In this document: positions 32,690 to 43,869 of the stretch, one piece after another
Layout: every line of letters starts with the position of its first letter
Position numbering within the stretch: position 1 is the stretch's first letter
From: Calamus simplicifolius
Lineage: Eukaryota; Streptophyta; Magnoliopsida; Arecales; Arecaceae
Assembly (NCBI GenBank): GCA_900491605.1
Contig: UESW01000130.1
Span: 16,267-80,266, forward strand
Direction: 5' to 3'
DNA length: 64,000 nucleotides
Translations under genes and position numbers: made by a program
Notes under the pieces: model-generated
The model's input: only the letters and a program-made list of their open reading frames with translations
The model's database searches: none
Told to the model about the DNA's origin: nothing

Positions 32690-35166
32690 TGTCACGCCCC
32701 ATACCCAAATATTGGGCTAGGGTGACAACCCGTCGCGTGCCGGGCACGCAAGGCGTCACAGAATTTTTCACACATAACATTATTATATATAATCAAGCCA
32801 AATTCATGAATATTAAAAGTTTTGGGTTACAAACCCTTACACACCACAATAATAAAGTTTGGGCATCAAGCCCTACACATAAGTAATACTGGGGTTACAA
32901 CAAAATAAATGGGTCTTGATTTATTTAATAGAATATCCATCACCCCAACCATCCATCTTCAATCTCGTGGCTCTAACAAAAACATTGTAAGATTTTTAGG
33001 AGCTTACACTCAATAAGTAAGCCACGTTATACAGTCAAATCATAGCATAACAATCTATAAGTACATAAATGATTTGCATGCTTAAACATTCCACAAATAC
33101 TCGAACATGCAATGTAAGTAAACCCACTGTTTATACTCTCAATGGTAGCTGTAAATGTGACCCACGGCCCTGTAATATCTTAATAGTGTACCAACAAGCA
33201 TCCCCCTACTGAAAGGGTCCAGATACCAGTGCCACTCCATATCATAATCCACCAAAACACATACTCTATATGTGTGAAGCCACCTCGAACCAAGCAGAAC
33301 ACATCCTCTAGACGTGTGATGCCACCTCATAGTAACTTAGAACACATCCTCTAGATGCATGATGCCATCTCGAACCCAAGCAGAACACATCCTCTAGACG
33401 TGTGAATGGCATAAACAAGCAGAACACATCCTCTAGACGTATAGGTGGCATAAATCATCAGAACACATCCTCTAGATGTGTGTGGCATAAATCAGAACAC
33501 ATCCTCTAGATGTGTGTGTGGTATGACATGATAAAGGAGAACCACGGCGACACATAACAATACCTCACATCATGCACAAACATATCAATAACATCTTCAT
33601 ATTGCATAAACAGTGGATTATACTTACTTAACAATTGCATGTATATACATCAATGTAATAATAACTGCATCTCTTATGCATAGCATCCACATATGAAATC
33701 ATAGCACATAAACAACAATGTATTCATAATATTCATCTACTTACAATTTAGCCAATATCCATAACAATTCTTCATGTGACAATATAATTCACAATTTAAA
33801 TATTCATATAATGAATAATTTATTAAATACTGATAACTGGCTTACTTACCTCAGTACGCAATCCAACAGATATATCAGCTAGTCAGATGTCTGAACACCT
33901 ACAGGATCATTTTAAACATTAATTTATTAGAAAAGAATATTAAAATGACCCTTAGAATTCTACCCAGACTTGTTCACGGGCCCAACTTTGGGCTTGAATA
34001 TCTCCCACTATACACACCCAATTGGAGAAGTAAAAATACCCCAAGAAACTAGAATTCACTCAGATTCTAGCCATATAAATATTTTGCTAATCCTGGCCCA
34101 TTACGGGGCCCAAAACTAGCCCCAAATCTCATCGCTGCACGGTCCAAAAGGCCCTGAACCGACCGGCCCAGCCGGCCCAATTCAGCCAAAACAACCCGAT
34201 CCCCTGTTTCACCGAAACAGGGGATGGGTTCCATGCCGACGGCCAGGGCCGCCGCCGGCCAAATTGAGGGCGGCCTGGCCGTCGGTGGCCAGGCCAGAGC
34301 CTGCCGCCGCCGCGGCCGATCACCCATACCTCCCTTCTCTCTCAATTTCTCTCTCTCATGTTAATCGTCCGCACGGTTATTTACTGTGCCGGCATCGTCT
34401 CCGGCTGATTGGGGGCAGCTGGCCACCGTTGGCCGGACCGAAACCGGCCGCCGCCGTGGCCAGCCACCTCCCCCCCTCCTATCTCATCAATTTCCCTCTC
34501 ATCTCCCTATTTCTCTCCTTTTCTCTCTCACATCCACGCGGCACGATGCTGTGCCGGCGGCACGGCCGGCCACCTTGGCCGGCCGGACCTCCACCGGATG
34601 CACGCCCGGCGCCCGTGGAGGCGACAAGCCGAAGCTCAGGTCCGGCGAGGCGGCGAGCACGCCACCGGGCCCGAACCAACCAGCGGAAGCCGAACGCCAC
34701 TGCGCGAGAGAAGGGCCGATTGGCCCTTTCTTTCTTCTCTCTCTCCACCACCACCCCGCCGGACACCTCCCCCGGTGCCGACGGGGTCACCGGCCGAAGC
34801 TCAGGCCCGGCGAGGCGGCGAGTACGCCGCCGGGCCTAAACCAAGGGATCGGCCGGTCCCCCTCTCCTGTTCTCAATCTCTGTCTCTCTGTCTCTCACAC
34901 CACACACACACTCTCTCTCTATAGACCAGGGGATTACTTGATGGAAACGGATGCCAGGATGATTGAGGGAGTCCCCCTCCATCATATAAATAATCCCCTA
35001 TGCAACGCTTCAGTCTAGGGACTCGGAAACCCATCAGACACGCATAGACTCAGAAATCCAAGCATCATACAGGAAACTTAAATGTCAGAATAACTCTAGA
35101 TGCCAAGTGACCCCAATTAAATTCCGATAGTTATCCTCCCCATAATTAATTTATCGAAGGTTTACA
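32690..35166 (-). repeat. 5' LTR of the minus-strand gypsy (right)
   Basis: 2,477 bp, collinear with the left LTR and very similar over most of its length. It includes seven minisatellite units from 33,254 to about 33,525 and the GC-rich part at 34,140-34,850. The first 100 bp differ most (see findings). Confidence 0.88.
33254..33525. repeat. Minisatellite in the right LTR
   Basis: The same seven-unit array as at 27,706, so the copy number has not changed since insertion. Confidence 0.88.
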
Positions 35167-35171
35167 AAGAG
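35167..35171. repeat. Target-site duplication AAGAG (right)
   Basis: Matches 27,134-27,138. Confidence 0.88.
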
Positions 35172-36110
35172 ATAATACCCTCCTCCCCCTTGAAACTCAA
35201 GGCTTAGAGATTTAGCATGAAGGAAGGATTGAAGGTTGCCATCTGGATGCTCGGCACCGCACTTTCTGTCTGTTGCGTTTGCTTGTCATTTCGCTCCAGT
35301 GATGCCTCTGGCCCGCTACATCTGGATCATGTTTTATTTCATTTCTCTAGCTATCTATTACGGTCTATCGTTGCATGGCCCGGCCAATATGGCCTACTTT
35401 CCATCCCAAGCTGGCCAAGGGAGTGGCTCGCCTCATGTCATGGCGACCTCCAACCTGATCAAACGGCGGCTTTCGGTCACTTCGATAACAACTCGTTGGA
35501 TGAGGGCTTGGCGCCGGCTTCATTTGGGCAACCAGAAAGTGCAGTTCCTCCAATGGTTTTGAGTGACTAGCTTTTTTTAAAAAGTTATTTACTTCCTTTA
35601 ACAATTTAATTAGAGCGAATTTTGTTTATACCAATTTTTTAAGGTTGGTTTTAGATTATCAACCTTAAGTCGATCGATTTGAATTATCAACAGTAACTCT
35701 TTAAGTCAATCAGTTTATATTATCAATCATAACTTTTTTATATTAGCTGATTTAAATTACCAACCATAGCCTTTTAAGTTAGACAATTTAGACCACTGAT
35801 TATAGCTTTTTGGATTGGGTAATTTGAATTATTAATTATAGTTCTTCAAGCTAACCAAGTTATATACCTTAGCATTTTATATCAACTAATTTAAAATAGG
35901 TCTGTTGACGCTTGATCACTGAAACTAGACATCGGGAAGAAACTCCGTTTGCTGGTGCAATCCTCTGAAACGAGTGGCCTGCAAGAAGTTTCGGTACCGG
36001 AGGAAGCTTCGATGGGGACCCTTCGACGATCAAGTTAGCAACTGAGGTCACAGCAGAGAGGGAGCTCAAAGAAGCTCCGAAAAAGAAGACTTCGAGGATC
36101 GAAGTATATT
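35172..36110 (+). repeat. Tandem duplication, copy 2, right part
   Basis: Resumes copy 2 after the gypsy insertion with ataataccctcctccccc and follows copy 1 to cttcgaggatcgaagtatat. It contains a segment of about 280 bp (35,296-35,572) that is absent from copy 1. Past 36,110 it continues into sequence that copy 1 does not have. Confidence 0.88.
35217..35570 (+). other. Open reading frame of 117 codons, origin unknown
   Basis: The frame runs from an ATG at 35,217 (MKEGLKVAIWMLGTALSVCC) to a TGA ending ...SAVPPMVLSD. Its first 26 codons are also in copy 1, but the remainder lies in the segment copy 1 lacks. The segment is less AT-rich than its flanks and the predicted end is Pro/Ser/Gly-containing and protein-like. 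I recognise no domain. It could be a fragment of a host gene caught in a transposable element, or chance. Confidence 0.3.
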
Positions 36111-36415
36111 CTTGGGTTAAAGAGTGCGTAAGCGAATGTACCTTTATTTTAGATTCTCTTATCCTTTTATAGGCCTTTGGTATCCGTCTGGGGATCAACC
36201 GCGTGGAGTTTTATGAAAAAAAATGTTTGTTGGGCTAATGGTGATTACGTGAATAGAGGTTGGTCGGTGGGCCTTGTCCTATCGAGCACATGGGCATGGC
36301 GGTTGGTGGGCCTGGTCCCATCATCTGCATGGGTCAGACGGTAGGTGGGCCTCGCTGTGTCAGACGACGCAGGCCAAGCGGTAGGTGAGCCTGCCAGAGG
36401 CCGCTGGGGGTCGAT

Positions 36416-36712
36416 TTGGAGGAGTCGGGGCCGCTAGGGACCGGCTTGAAGGAGTCGAAGCCGCTGGGGTCTGACTTGGAGAAGTCGGGACCGCCGAGGA
36501 CCGATTTGGAGGAGTCAGAGCCGCTAGGAACCGATTTGAAGGAGTCGAGGCCACTGGGAACCGATTTGGAGGAGTCAGGGTCAACTTGGAGGAGTCAGGG
36601 CCGCTGGGGACCAACTTGTAGGAGTCGGGGCCGCTGGAGGCCGACTTGGAGGAGTCGGGGCTGCGGGGACCGACTTAGAGGAGTCGCGGCTGACTTGGAG
36701 GAGTCGGGGCCA
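36416..36712 (+). repeat. 30-bp minisatellite
   Basis: Unit starts (ttggaggagtcggggccgct) lie at 36,416, 36,446, 36,476, 36,506, 36,536 and 36,566, exactly 30 bp apart. Shorter irregular units follow. Because 30 is ten codons, the array encodes a repeating ten-residue peptide (like ESGPLGTDLE) on the plus strand, but there is no evidence that it is translated. Confidence 0.92.
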
Positions 36713-37128
36713 TTAGCTTCCGCCCATGTCGTTGGTTAGCTTTGCCGTTAATGTCTACATGGTGCCACCAGCTACATCAGATGCCCTCCGCTCCTAAGCA
36801 CGAGGGGCCACGCGCTTGTTGACCCTTGGACTAAAGGAGAGCAAAAATTCGTAATAATTGCTAGCTTTTGTTCACCTTTAATCGTCAAAAGCGCAGCGCG
36901 CTCTTCCGAGATGATGCCGCTTCGAAAACCTTCCGTAATCGAGCGAAAACGTCGAGGATGACGTCAGCACCGGGCGCACCGAGAGGATATTCCTTGAAGG
37001 ATGGAAAAAAGCAAGCGCCATCATTGCCTCACTGCTCTTCTTAGGGTAGTCGAAGGCCCACATGGCTAGAATCTTGCCGAATCATCATGGATTTGGATTC
37101 TCCCATGCTTGGTTCTACAGAGGTTCAG

Positions 37129-37375
37129 GGATACCTCGGTCTAGCCGAGGTATATGAATAGTTCGACTCCGCCGAGGTATATGAATATATCGGTCTGGTC
37201 AAGATATGAGGATAGCTCGGCTCTGCCGACGCATATGAATACCTCGGTCCGGCCGAGGTATGAGGATAGCTCGGTCCTGCCGAGGCATGAGAATGGTTTG
37301 GTATGAGAATGGCTAGGTTTGAGAATAGTTCAGTCCGAGAATGGTTCGGTCTCGCCGAGGTGTACCGGCTCTATT
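37129..37375. repeat. Array of short inverted repeats (CCTCGG...CCGAGG)
   Basis: Repeated phrases such as cctcggtctagccgagg and cctcggtccggccgagg, each able to form a short hairpin, alternate with tatgaata or tgaggatag. About six irregular units. Confidence 0.8.
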
Positions 37376-37392
37376 ATTTTCTAGATGTGACA

Positions 37393-39843
37393 ACTGACGG
37401 ATCAAAAATCAAAATTAATCTTAACCTTTTTGTCATATGCACGAGTATTGATGCAATGATAATTTTACCCCTCATCAAAAATTAAAACTATCCCTTCTAT
37501 TTAATTAATTATGTTGGTTAAAAATTTTCATTCTTTCAGAATTAAATTAATAAGGATAGCATGGTATTGAAACTCCTTTCTAAAAGAGAGTTTAGATATG
37601 ATCCCTTGATAACAAATAAATTCTTTCCAAAACAAAAAAAAACCTTATATGAATTTGTAAAACAAAATATAATTATATTATCTTTTTATAAAAATTAATT
37701 AGTCATGAAAAGCCCATTCTTCAAATTTATTCTAAAAAATTATCTGTAACATTAACAGAATAGGATTTGATGATGGACATTCTTTGAGACAAATCATCAA
37801 ACAAGTTGCGCTCAAAAAAAACGCATCCCAATTCTTAGAAATTTCTGGAACCGGATCATAACCTAATGATCTGGTAATAATATATATGAATTTAAGTGGG
37901 TTTGATGATTTAAATCATTTATAAAGGAGGGAACTGGATTAAGTTCAAAAGAGAGAGCAAAACCATTCTTCTTTCTTCTTTCTTTTTCTTCTTCTCCCTC
38001 TATCTGTTTCTTGCCGTCCGCCCGCGCCTCTTCACCAACGAGCCAAAGGGTTCTTCTCTCTGACCTCGGGTTGCTCTTGCCCTCGTTCCTTCTCCCTCCT
38101 TGTTTCTTGCCCAGCCAAGAAGCGCCGTCGCCGCCGATTTCCTCTACAAGGTTCTCGAGTTCTTCTCCAGGCTGCCGTCCGACTACCTTGCTTGCCATCT
38201 TTTCCCCCATTCCTTCTTCTGCCGCTCCAGCGAACCAAGATCCCGATCTCCCCTATTTTCTCTCTCTTCTCTCGTCTACGCCATGATCTCCTCGTCGGCT
38301 TTATCCTCTCTCACTTAGCCGCGTCCAGGTCGACGGAAACACTGCCACTCCCCTGCTCTATTTCTTCTCCCGACGATGCCGTCGTGTTCTTCCTCCACCG
38401 CCGAAGAGTCTCAGACCTCCTCTCTCCTCTCCCTCTCTTCCATCGACAACCTCCTCCACTTCCCTTCTTTCTTTCCCACCGCCGACCTCCCCGGCTTCCT
38501 CTTTCTCCTTCGGCACCGAACTTCTCGAACCACCCACCACGGCTTCTTCTTTCTCCAAATGTCGCCGTGGCAAAGAAGTGGGTGCTGGGATCGTTTATTC
38601 TTCGATCCCTTTACTTGAAGGGTCTAACAATTCTAAATCAAGAAACCAAAGTGATAATAAATTATTATATGCACAAAAAAAAAACCAAACGCAAAAATTC
38701 AACCACATAAATCAGCATCAAATTCATATAAAAATTTCTTGAATGTAAAAAAAAAAAAATACAAACTTCAAAATAAATTCGCTATATCAAAAGCAAAATT
38801 ATAATATTTCTTTAAGTTTTGCTTAAACTTGAGAATATAAATTTTGAACAAAAATACAAAATAATACCTCTTCCTAGCGAGATCTAATCTCATAAAATTT
38901 AAAAATCTCATTAAATCTTAATACTTTAACAAAAATCCAATATTGTTGTAACATTATCATTCTAAAATATTATAGTTTTATATGATTGCAGTACCCAAAC
39001 AAAAGAGAAAAATTGAAAACATTGTTAACCGAAAACATTATTCTTTTATTTGTATCTCTCAGCCAAGAAAAATACGTTATTTCTTTCTAGTTAGGCTACT
39101 CTATAATTTGTATCCAGTTAATAAATCAAAACTTTCATCTTTTATGATGTGTTATTGTTGGCCACTGCAACTTAGTTTGATTTGAATTAAACTTTATTTT
39201 AATCATCATGACGTTATGGACTACACAAACAAGTGTTTCAATTTTAGGTTCATTACTTTTTTTTTTTTTTATCAATTATGCATAGATCTGCAGATATATT
39301 ATGTTTTATAAAGATAAATATACAAGTCATGTTACAAGTCTAACACTTTCAGAAAAAGAACTCCTTTATCAAATTAAATGTTTCCCGAATGATTAAAAGG
39401 TGAAGGCTTACATACTTGTTTGAGCTCTTTGAAGACCTTGCTGGTTCTTCCATTCTAGCAACTCAAGATATAAATAAAAGCTTGTGTTACTGATAAATAT
39501 CTGGTGACATCCACATCTACAATATTTGGCATTCGAACTCCATTAAAAGAAGCAAACCATTCTTAGCATGAGCTACTCTTTTGTGGTGACCATTTAACAT
39601 TGAACAGTGGCGTTCCTTCAACCTTTAACATATAGCCCCATTTACTATGGTAGTGCTCATGTGCTTTGCAAACATTATAGGATCAATCACATGGCTGTGA
39701 TTTTATTAGATATTAGATGCATCTAGATATATTACATAATTGTGGAAATATTAGTTTGTTTTGTTTGCAGCTGAAGCTTTGAAGATGTTGTGCCTACTAC
39801 CCTTGGATATGCTACTCTTTAGCTTTATGTTGGTTTTAGAAAG
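37393..39843. other. AT-rich stretch with one CT-rich segment; no gene recognised
   Basis: Mostly AT-rich. A TATA-like sequence (catttataaagg, near 37,916) precedes a CT-rich segment at 37,960-38,560 that could be a 5' leader or part of an LTR. It yields low-complexity Ser/Pro/Leu-rich frames on the plus strand and Arg/Glu-rich frames on the minus strand, without domains. Homopolymer A and T runs occur near 38,750 and 39,258. Confidence 0.45.
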
Positions 39844-40760
39844 CGGAGCAAGCTGGACGCCAGGTCAAAGAAGATGATGATTCTGAGCTATCCGCGTGGA
39901 ATCAAGGGGTATCGATTGTGAAACCTTTGGAGAAGAAGGTTGTCAGCAAGGATGTGAACTTCGACAAGAGCTTAATTCGGAGCAAGCTAGACGCTAGGTT
40001 AAAGAAGATGATGTTTCTGGGCTACTCGCATAAAATCAAGGGGCATTGGCTATGGGACTCTTAAAGAAGAAGGTTGTCATCAGTAGAGATATGACCTTCG
40101 ATGAGAACTAGATCCTCTAGAAGAGAGATAGCATAGAAGCACTGCATCCCTTCGATGAAAGCTCGATCCTTTAGAGGAGAGATGGCATAGAAGCACTATA
40201 GGAGTTACGAGAGGTACAACAAGGTAGCACTAGTTAGATGACCTCCTATAAAATTTGAGATTCAGATGAAAAGGACTGACAGAGAGCGTAGAAGCCAGGA
40301 AGTTCAGTAGGATACAACTATGACTGATACTAAGATCACACTGCATAAGCCCAAAAGGAATGCACGACCACTAGATCGATACGACTTCGAAGATTCAGTG
40401 TCATATGCCTTGATGATAATGAATAAAGAAGTTCAGTAGGACTGATACTAAGATCACACTGCATAAGCCCAAAAGGAATGCGCGACCACTAGATCGATAC
40501 GACTTTGAAGATTCAGTGTCATATGCCTTGATGATAATGAATAAAGACCCTTACACCTATGAGAAAGCTGTAGAGAGCCAAGATAAGAATAGTTGGGTTC
40601 AGGCTATGGAGATGCAGTCTCTTCACAAGAATGACACATGGCAGTTGGTCCAGTTGACATAAGAAAGAAACCCATTGGTTCTAATGAGTTTATCAATGCA
40701 AGAAAGAGCCTTCAGAATAAGGGAGTATCAGGTACAAGGCAAGATCAAGGAGAACCCAGC
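39844..40760 (+). pseudogene. Ty1/copia pol fragment, internally duplicated
   Basis: The text matches the region between integrase and reverse transcriptase of copia pol: LDARLKKMMFLGYSH (near 39,990), KKVV then DMTFDE, RNARPLDRYDFEDSVSYALM, EKAVESQDKNSWVQAMEMQS and KNDTWQLVQL. The frame then decays near KWVY. Two internal duplications disrupt it: cggagcaagctggacgc at 39,844 and again at 39,978, and a 118-bp offset repeat at 40,323. The rest of pol is missing. Confidence 0.75.
40323..40558 (+). repeat. Tandem duplication of 118-bp offset inside the copia fragment
   Basis: actgatactaagatcacact occurs at 40,323 and 40,441. The copies are nearly identical and end in aataaaga. Confidence 0.92.
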
Positions 40761-40974
40761 AGATGCATTGACTGTTGATGCAGCTGATGGATACAGCGAA
40801 TGTGCTGAGGCCTTGAAGTACCAATATATGAAGATTGTTAGGCCTAATGTGGTGCTATCGAGGCCAAGTTTGGGATAACTTATATTGGGCTGAATAGTGT
40901 ATATGGGCTTAGAAGTTATTTTAATCTTATTAGATTAGTTCATGAGAGTTTTTGTTGAATCATAGCCAAACTCA

Positions 40975-41068
40975 TTTGGCCTTGCGTCAGGGGCATGGTT
41001 TGAACACACGACCTGAAGGTAAAGGAACCAATGCCTTACCGCTAAACCAATTTAATCATGGGCAAGGA
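40975..41068 (-). mobile_element. tRNA-derived SINE-like sequence
   Basis: The minus strand reads ttggtttagcggtaaggc (A-box-like), then about 28 bases, then gtgttcaaaccatgc (B-box-like). Box spacing of about 39 bp fits a pol III internal promoter. No cloverleaf with a proper acceptor stem was seen, so it is more likely a SINE head than a tRNA gene. The 3' body could not be delimited. Confidence 0.45.
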
Positions 41069-41399
41069 TAGGTGAAAGCTCAGGGTATTTCTTTAGCGAG
41101 AAGATTCTATTGTTCATCTTCAACAGATACCCTTTTTATAACAATAGAGTATCACAAATTACATCTTGGTAGGTGATGTCCTGAGGACTAGTGGCTCCCA
41201 TGGTCAATGTTGGCTAGACTTCGAGCAAGATGAGTGGAAGCAATTTAGGTAGCAGCAGAAGGCAAGTATGAGATCCAGTTATTGTTTTTATAACACTATA
41301 AGCTTTGTGCTGGTCCCTTTTTCATTAAATTTGATGCATGTGAACACATGATGTGATTTAGTTCTGCATGGTGGATGGCAAAAAGATGCAAAAATCACT
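41069..41399. other. Unassigned spacer
   Basis: No gene or element was recognised. Confidence 0.4.
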
Positions 41400-41449
41400 T
41401 TTTTTTTTTGTACAGGCAGGTAATCACAACATTTTAGGGCGAGTCAGAC

Positions 41450-41996
41450 TCAATATGTCTGAAAATAAAATTTATGTAAGTACAAGAGGGCACGGGTCTT
41501 TCTACTTTCAGCTCCAAAACTTGGAGTGATGAGCCACATTGAATTGACTTTTCGATAGATATGCCAAATCTGGGCACTATAAGCATCCTGAAGAGTAGAC
41601 CGAATATCGCAGATCAAATGGTTGATTGACAGATGATCGCAGGAGTCATGTCGGAGCCAGCGAATAACAGTAATAGAATCCTCCTCAATAAGAAGACTGC
41701 GAGCACCAAGGCTATGAGTGGTATAAAAGATACATGCCCAAACAGTATAAAGCTCGACAAGAGGAACAGAAGAGTCAAGAAGGCTGAATCCCCCTATCGC
41801 CAACATAGCTCCATCAGATCCATAAATCACAAAGCCGATCCAGCAAATCTGCCTCGAAAACTTTTATCAAAGTTGATTTTGACAAATCGTAGAGGTGGGG
41901 ACTCCCATGAGATGAAGATCATGAGCCGATGCACTGCCAAGGCAGCAGGGAAGACCCAAAGGCTAGGGCTATCAGAATGATAAAAAGATGGATGTC
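41450..41996 (-). pseudogene. LINE RNase H relic
   Basis: The minus strand reads IGGFSLLDSSVPLVELYTVW, LLIEEDSITVIRWLRHD and QIWHIYRKVNS. This is collinear with the RNase H of the first LINE, but stops and a frame break follow RKVNS. Confidence 0.8.
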
Positions 41997-42001
41997 CTAA
42001 C
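41997..42001. repeat. Target-site duplication CTAAC (left)
   Basis: Matches 51,160-51,164. The two LINE pieces join across it. Confidence 0.9.
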
Positions 42002-43838
42002 TATTGCTTAATCTTTTTGTAGGCAATATGTATGCATTTTAAAATTTTCTAAAATAAATACGCAACGGAAGCAATAAGATATTGGATCTAATCCAATATC
42101 ATCCTACAACAGGATCAATATATAAAAATTATATATAAAAATTTATATAAGAAAAGAACACATATCAAATCTATGTAAATACAAATAACATATATCATAT
42201 CTATGTTTATGGCTTAGTGTCTTAGATCATATCTAAGTCATCAGCAATTATTGAATCTTTTATCTTTGGATGCTCAATGACTCTTGTAGCAATAAAAGGT
42301 GGTGGTAGGTACTTCTGCAAGTCACACAAAGGTGTATGACCTCTACAAATGATTCACACTGGGGTTCTAGTCCTGACCAGCCTCTTCGGAGTGTTAGCTC
42401 CTCTCCAAGGCTTCGAAGATGAGATTTTTTCTATTCAACACCAAGGTGCTCTTGGAATTGTCTAAAAGATATGGAGAAAACCTTTTACCCCTAGCCAGAA
42501 TCCCTTCCATCCTAAAAACATCTCATCTCATTGTCTTTTACTTTTCTAACGTTTCTTAGAAGATAAGAAAGAAACCCTTCATCTTCTTTTTCAGTTAAAA
42601 ACCAAAAAAAGTTAGAAGATAAGGAATGAGAGGTAATTAGGAAGAGGTCATTAACATCCATTTTAAATTCAAACTTCAAATTTTGAATTTAAAATTTAAA
42701 CTTCAAACTTGAAATTAAAATTAGTTTGAAATTCAAATTCATAATTTGAATTTAAATGGGTAAGGATGTTAACATTAGGCTTATCTAAATTTGAACCCAA
42801 ACCAAATCCTATTTGATTTGATCTAGATATTCATAGCTCAATCAAATTGAGCTAGCTAGCAATCATATTGCCAATTTAATCCTCTAATTAATTTACTAAC
42901 ATTTAGTTTCTCAATCATCTAGTCAATCAAAATCCCCTATAGTGTGTGACCCCATAGGTTCAAACACTAAGCCGGTAGCACTAGAACACTTTCAATGCTA
43001 ATCGAAGTCGTAATCTAGCAATGACACCTGACGTCCAGATAGGCTGAAGGTTGCAGAGCAACAATCAAGAACCTCTAGCATATGGTTACCATATAATTCA
43101 TCTCTTTGATCCTCAATGCTCAAGATGACTTAGGGTTTAACTGCCAACCCTTAATTAGCTCATCCATAAAGTGTCTCAATCTTCATAAGTCCTGTGACTT
43201 CTCATAAGGATTACCCTGGCCAAGGTTTTGCTAAATTGAAATATAGTGAAATATTTACTCCAAACTATTTGGAGGGGTCAATCCCATCTTAGTCCACTCA
43301 CTGCTTTATAAGTACTTTACTGCACTCAGAAACCTTCTATCACTAGATTAAAAATTCAGATAGTTTGGCACCAAAGTATAGTAGGTTGCTTGCAAGCTAC
43401 CATGGTAATCTCAGGTCAGAAGGATACTTATATCCATATCCCTTCATAAATACTTCTTGGTAGAAGAGTGTTCCACAGAATAGTCACGTTTAGTGAGATA
43501 TCATACACCTCACATGTATGTCATACCAGTGTCACCACACTCCTTAGTAAAGAGGATAACCAACCCATATAACATATAACAACCTTTTACTTGATACACA
43601 GTTATCCTTTAACTATATATCATTTGATTGCGACTATTTTAAGAACCACTCAATAAACCCTCTCTTTATTGAATCGATCATGGTTCTAAGGACTCCATCA
43701 CAAAAGAATTTATTTCAGAAAGATACAATGCGTTGAACCGCCAAATAAATATTTTATTAATTAATAATTTATATATATTTATAACTTGCATAATCATCTA
43801 CATGTTAGTTGATTGGCTTTAGGACACAATTCCCAACA
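42002..43838 (-). repeat. 3' LTR of the minus-strand copia (left)
   Basis: 1,837 bp, ending on the plus strand with ggacacaattcccaaca. It contains the 122-bp AT-rich palindrome. Its terminal TG has mutated to TA. Confidence 0.9.
42651..42772. repeat. 122-bp AT-rich imperfect palindrome in the LTR
   Basis: Outer arms ttaacatcc and ggatgttaa are perfectly complementary. Inside them lie cattttaaattcaaa and tttgaatttaaatg, and further ttcaaac/gtttgaa pairs. The other LTR has the same 122-bp structure at 49,976-50,097. Confidence 0.85.
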
Positions 43839-43855
43839 ACTCTCACTTGGACTAA
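43839..43855 (-). promoter_or_regulatory. Polypurine tract (minus strand)
   Basis: The minus strand reads gtccaagtgagagt directly before the 3' LTR. It is the counterpart of ctaagtgggagtt at 63,375 in the related element. Confidence 0.75.
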
Positions 43856-43869
43856 AGCCACTCAGAACA

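Larger units (their letters stand above)
27139..35166 (-). mobile_element. Ty3/gypsy chromovirus-like element, complete ends, decayed interior
   Basis: The element has LTRs of about 2.48 kb, a 3.07-kb interior and TSD AAGAG. Orientation is minus: the initiator-Met-type primer site reads gctctgatacca beside the right LTR, and the polypurine tract (complement of ttctcccctcctt) lies beside the left LTR. The interior keeps only pieces of integrase and its C-terminal chromodomain-like part. The rest is AT-rich and unreadable, and it is shorter than the 4-5 kb an intact gag-pol would need. Confidence 0.88.
35903..37392 (-). other. LTR-like segment with two minisatellites
   Basis: On the minus strand the segment would run TGTCACATC...GTCAACA, with TG and CA ends. 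Its minus-strand 3' part (gtcgaagggtccccatcgaag and neighbouring text) resembles the U5 of the gypsy LTR at 20,455-20,540. No target duplication, primer site or polypurine tract was found, so a solo LTR is only one reading. Copy 1 of the tandem duplication contains its first approximately 200 bp. Confidence 0.35.

Noticed and set aside
35903..37392. Confirmed solo LTR
   Set aside because: TG and CA ends can be chosen, but the flanking five bases (aggtc and aactg) do not match, so it is listed only as LTR-like.
37860..38710. Host gene with TATA box and CT-rich leader
   Set aside because: The frames are Ser/Pro/Leu-rich low complexity and differ between overlapping frames; no domain or splice pattern supports a gene.
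40975..41068. Functional tRNA gene
   Set aside because: A and B boxes are present, but no acceptor stem or proper cloverleaf could be drawn.
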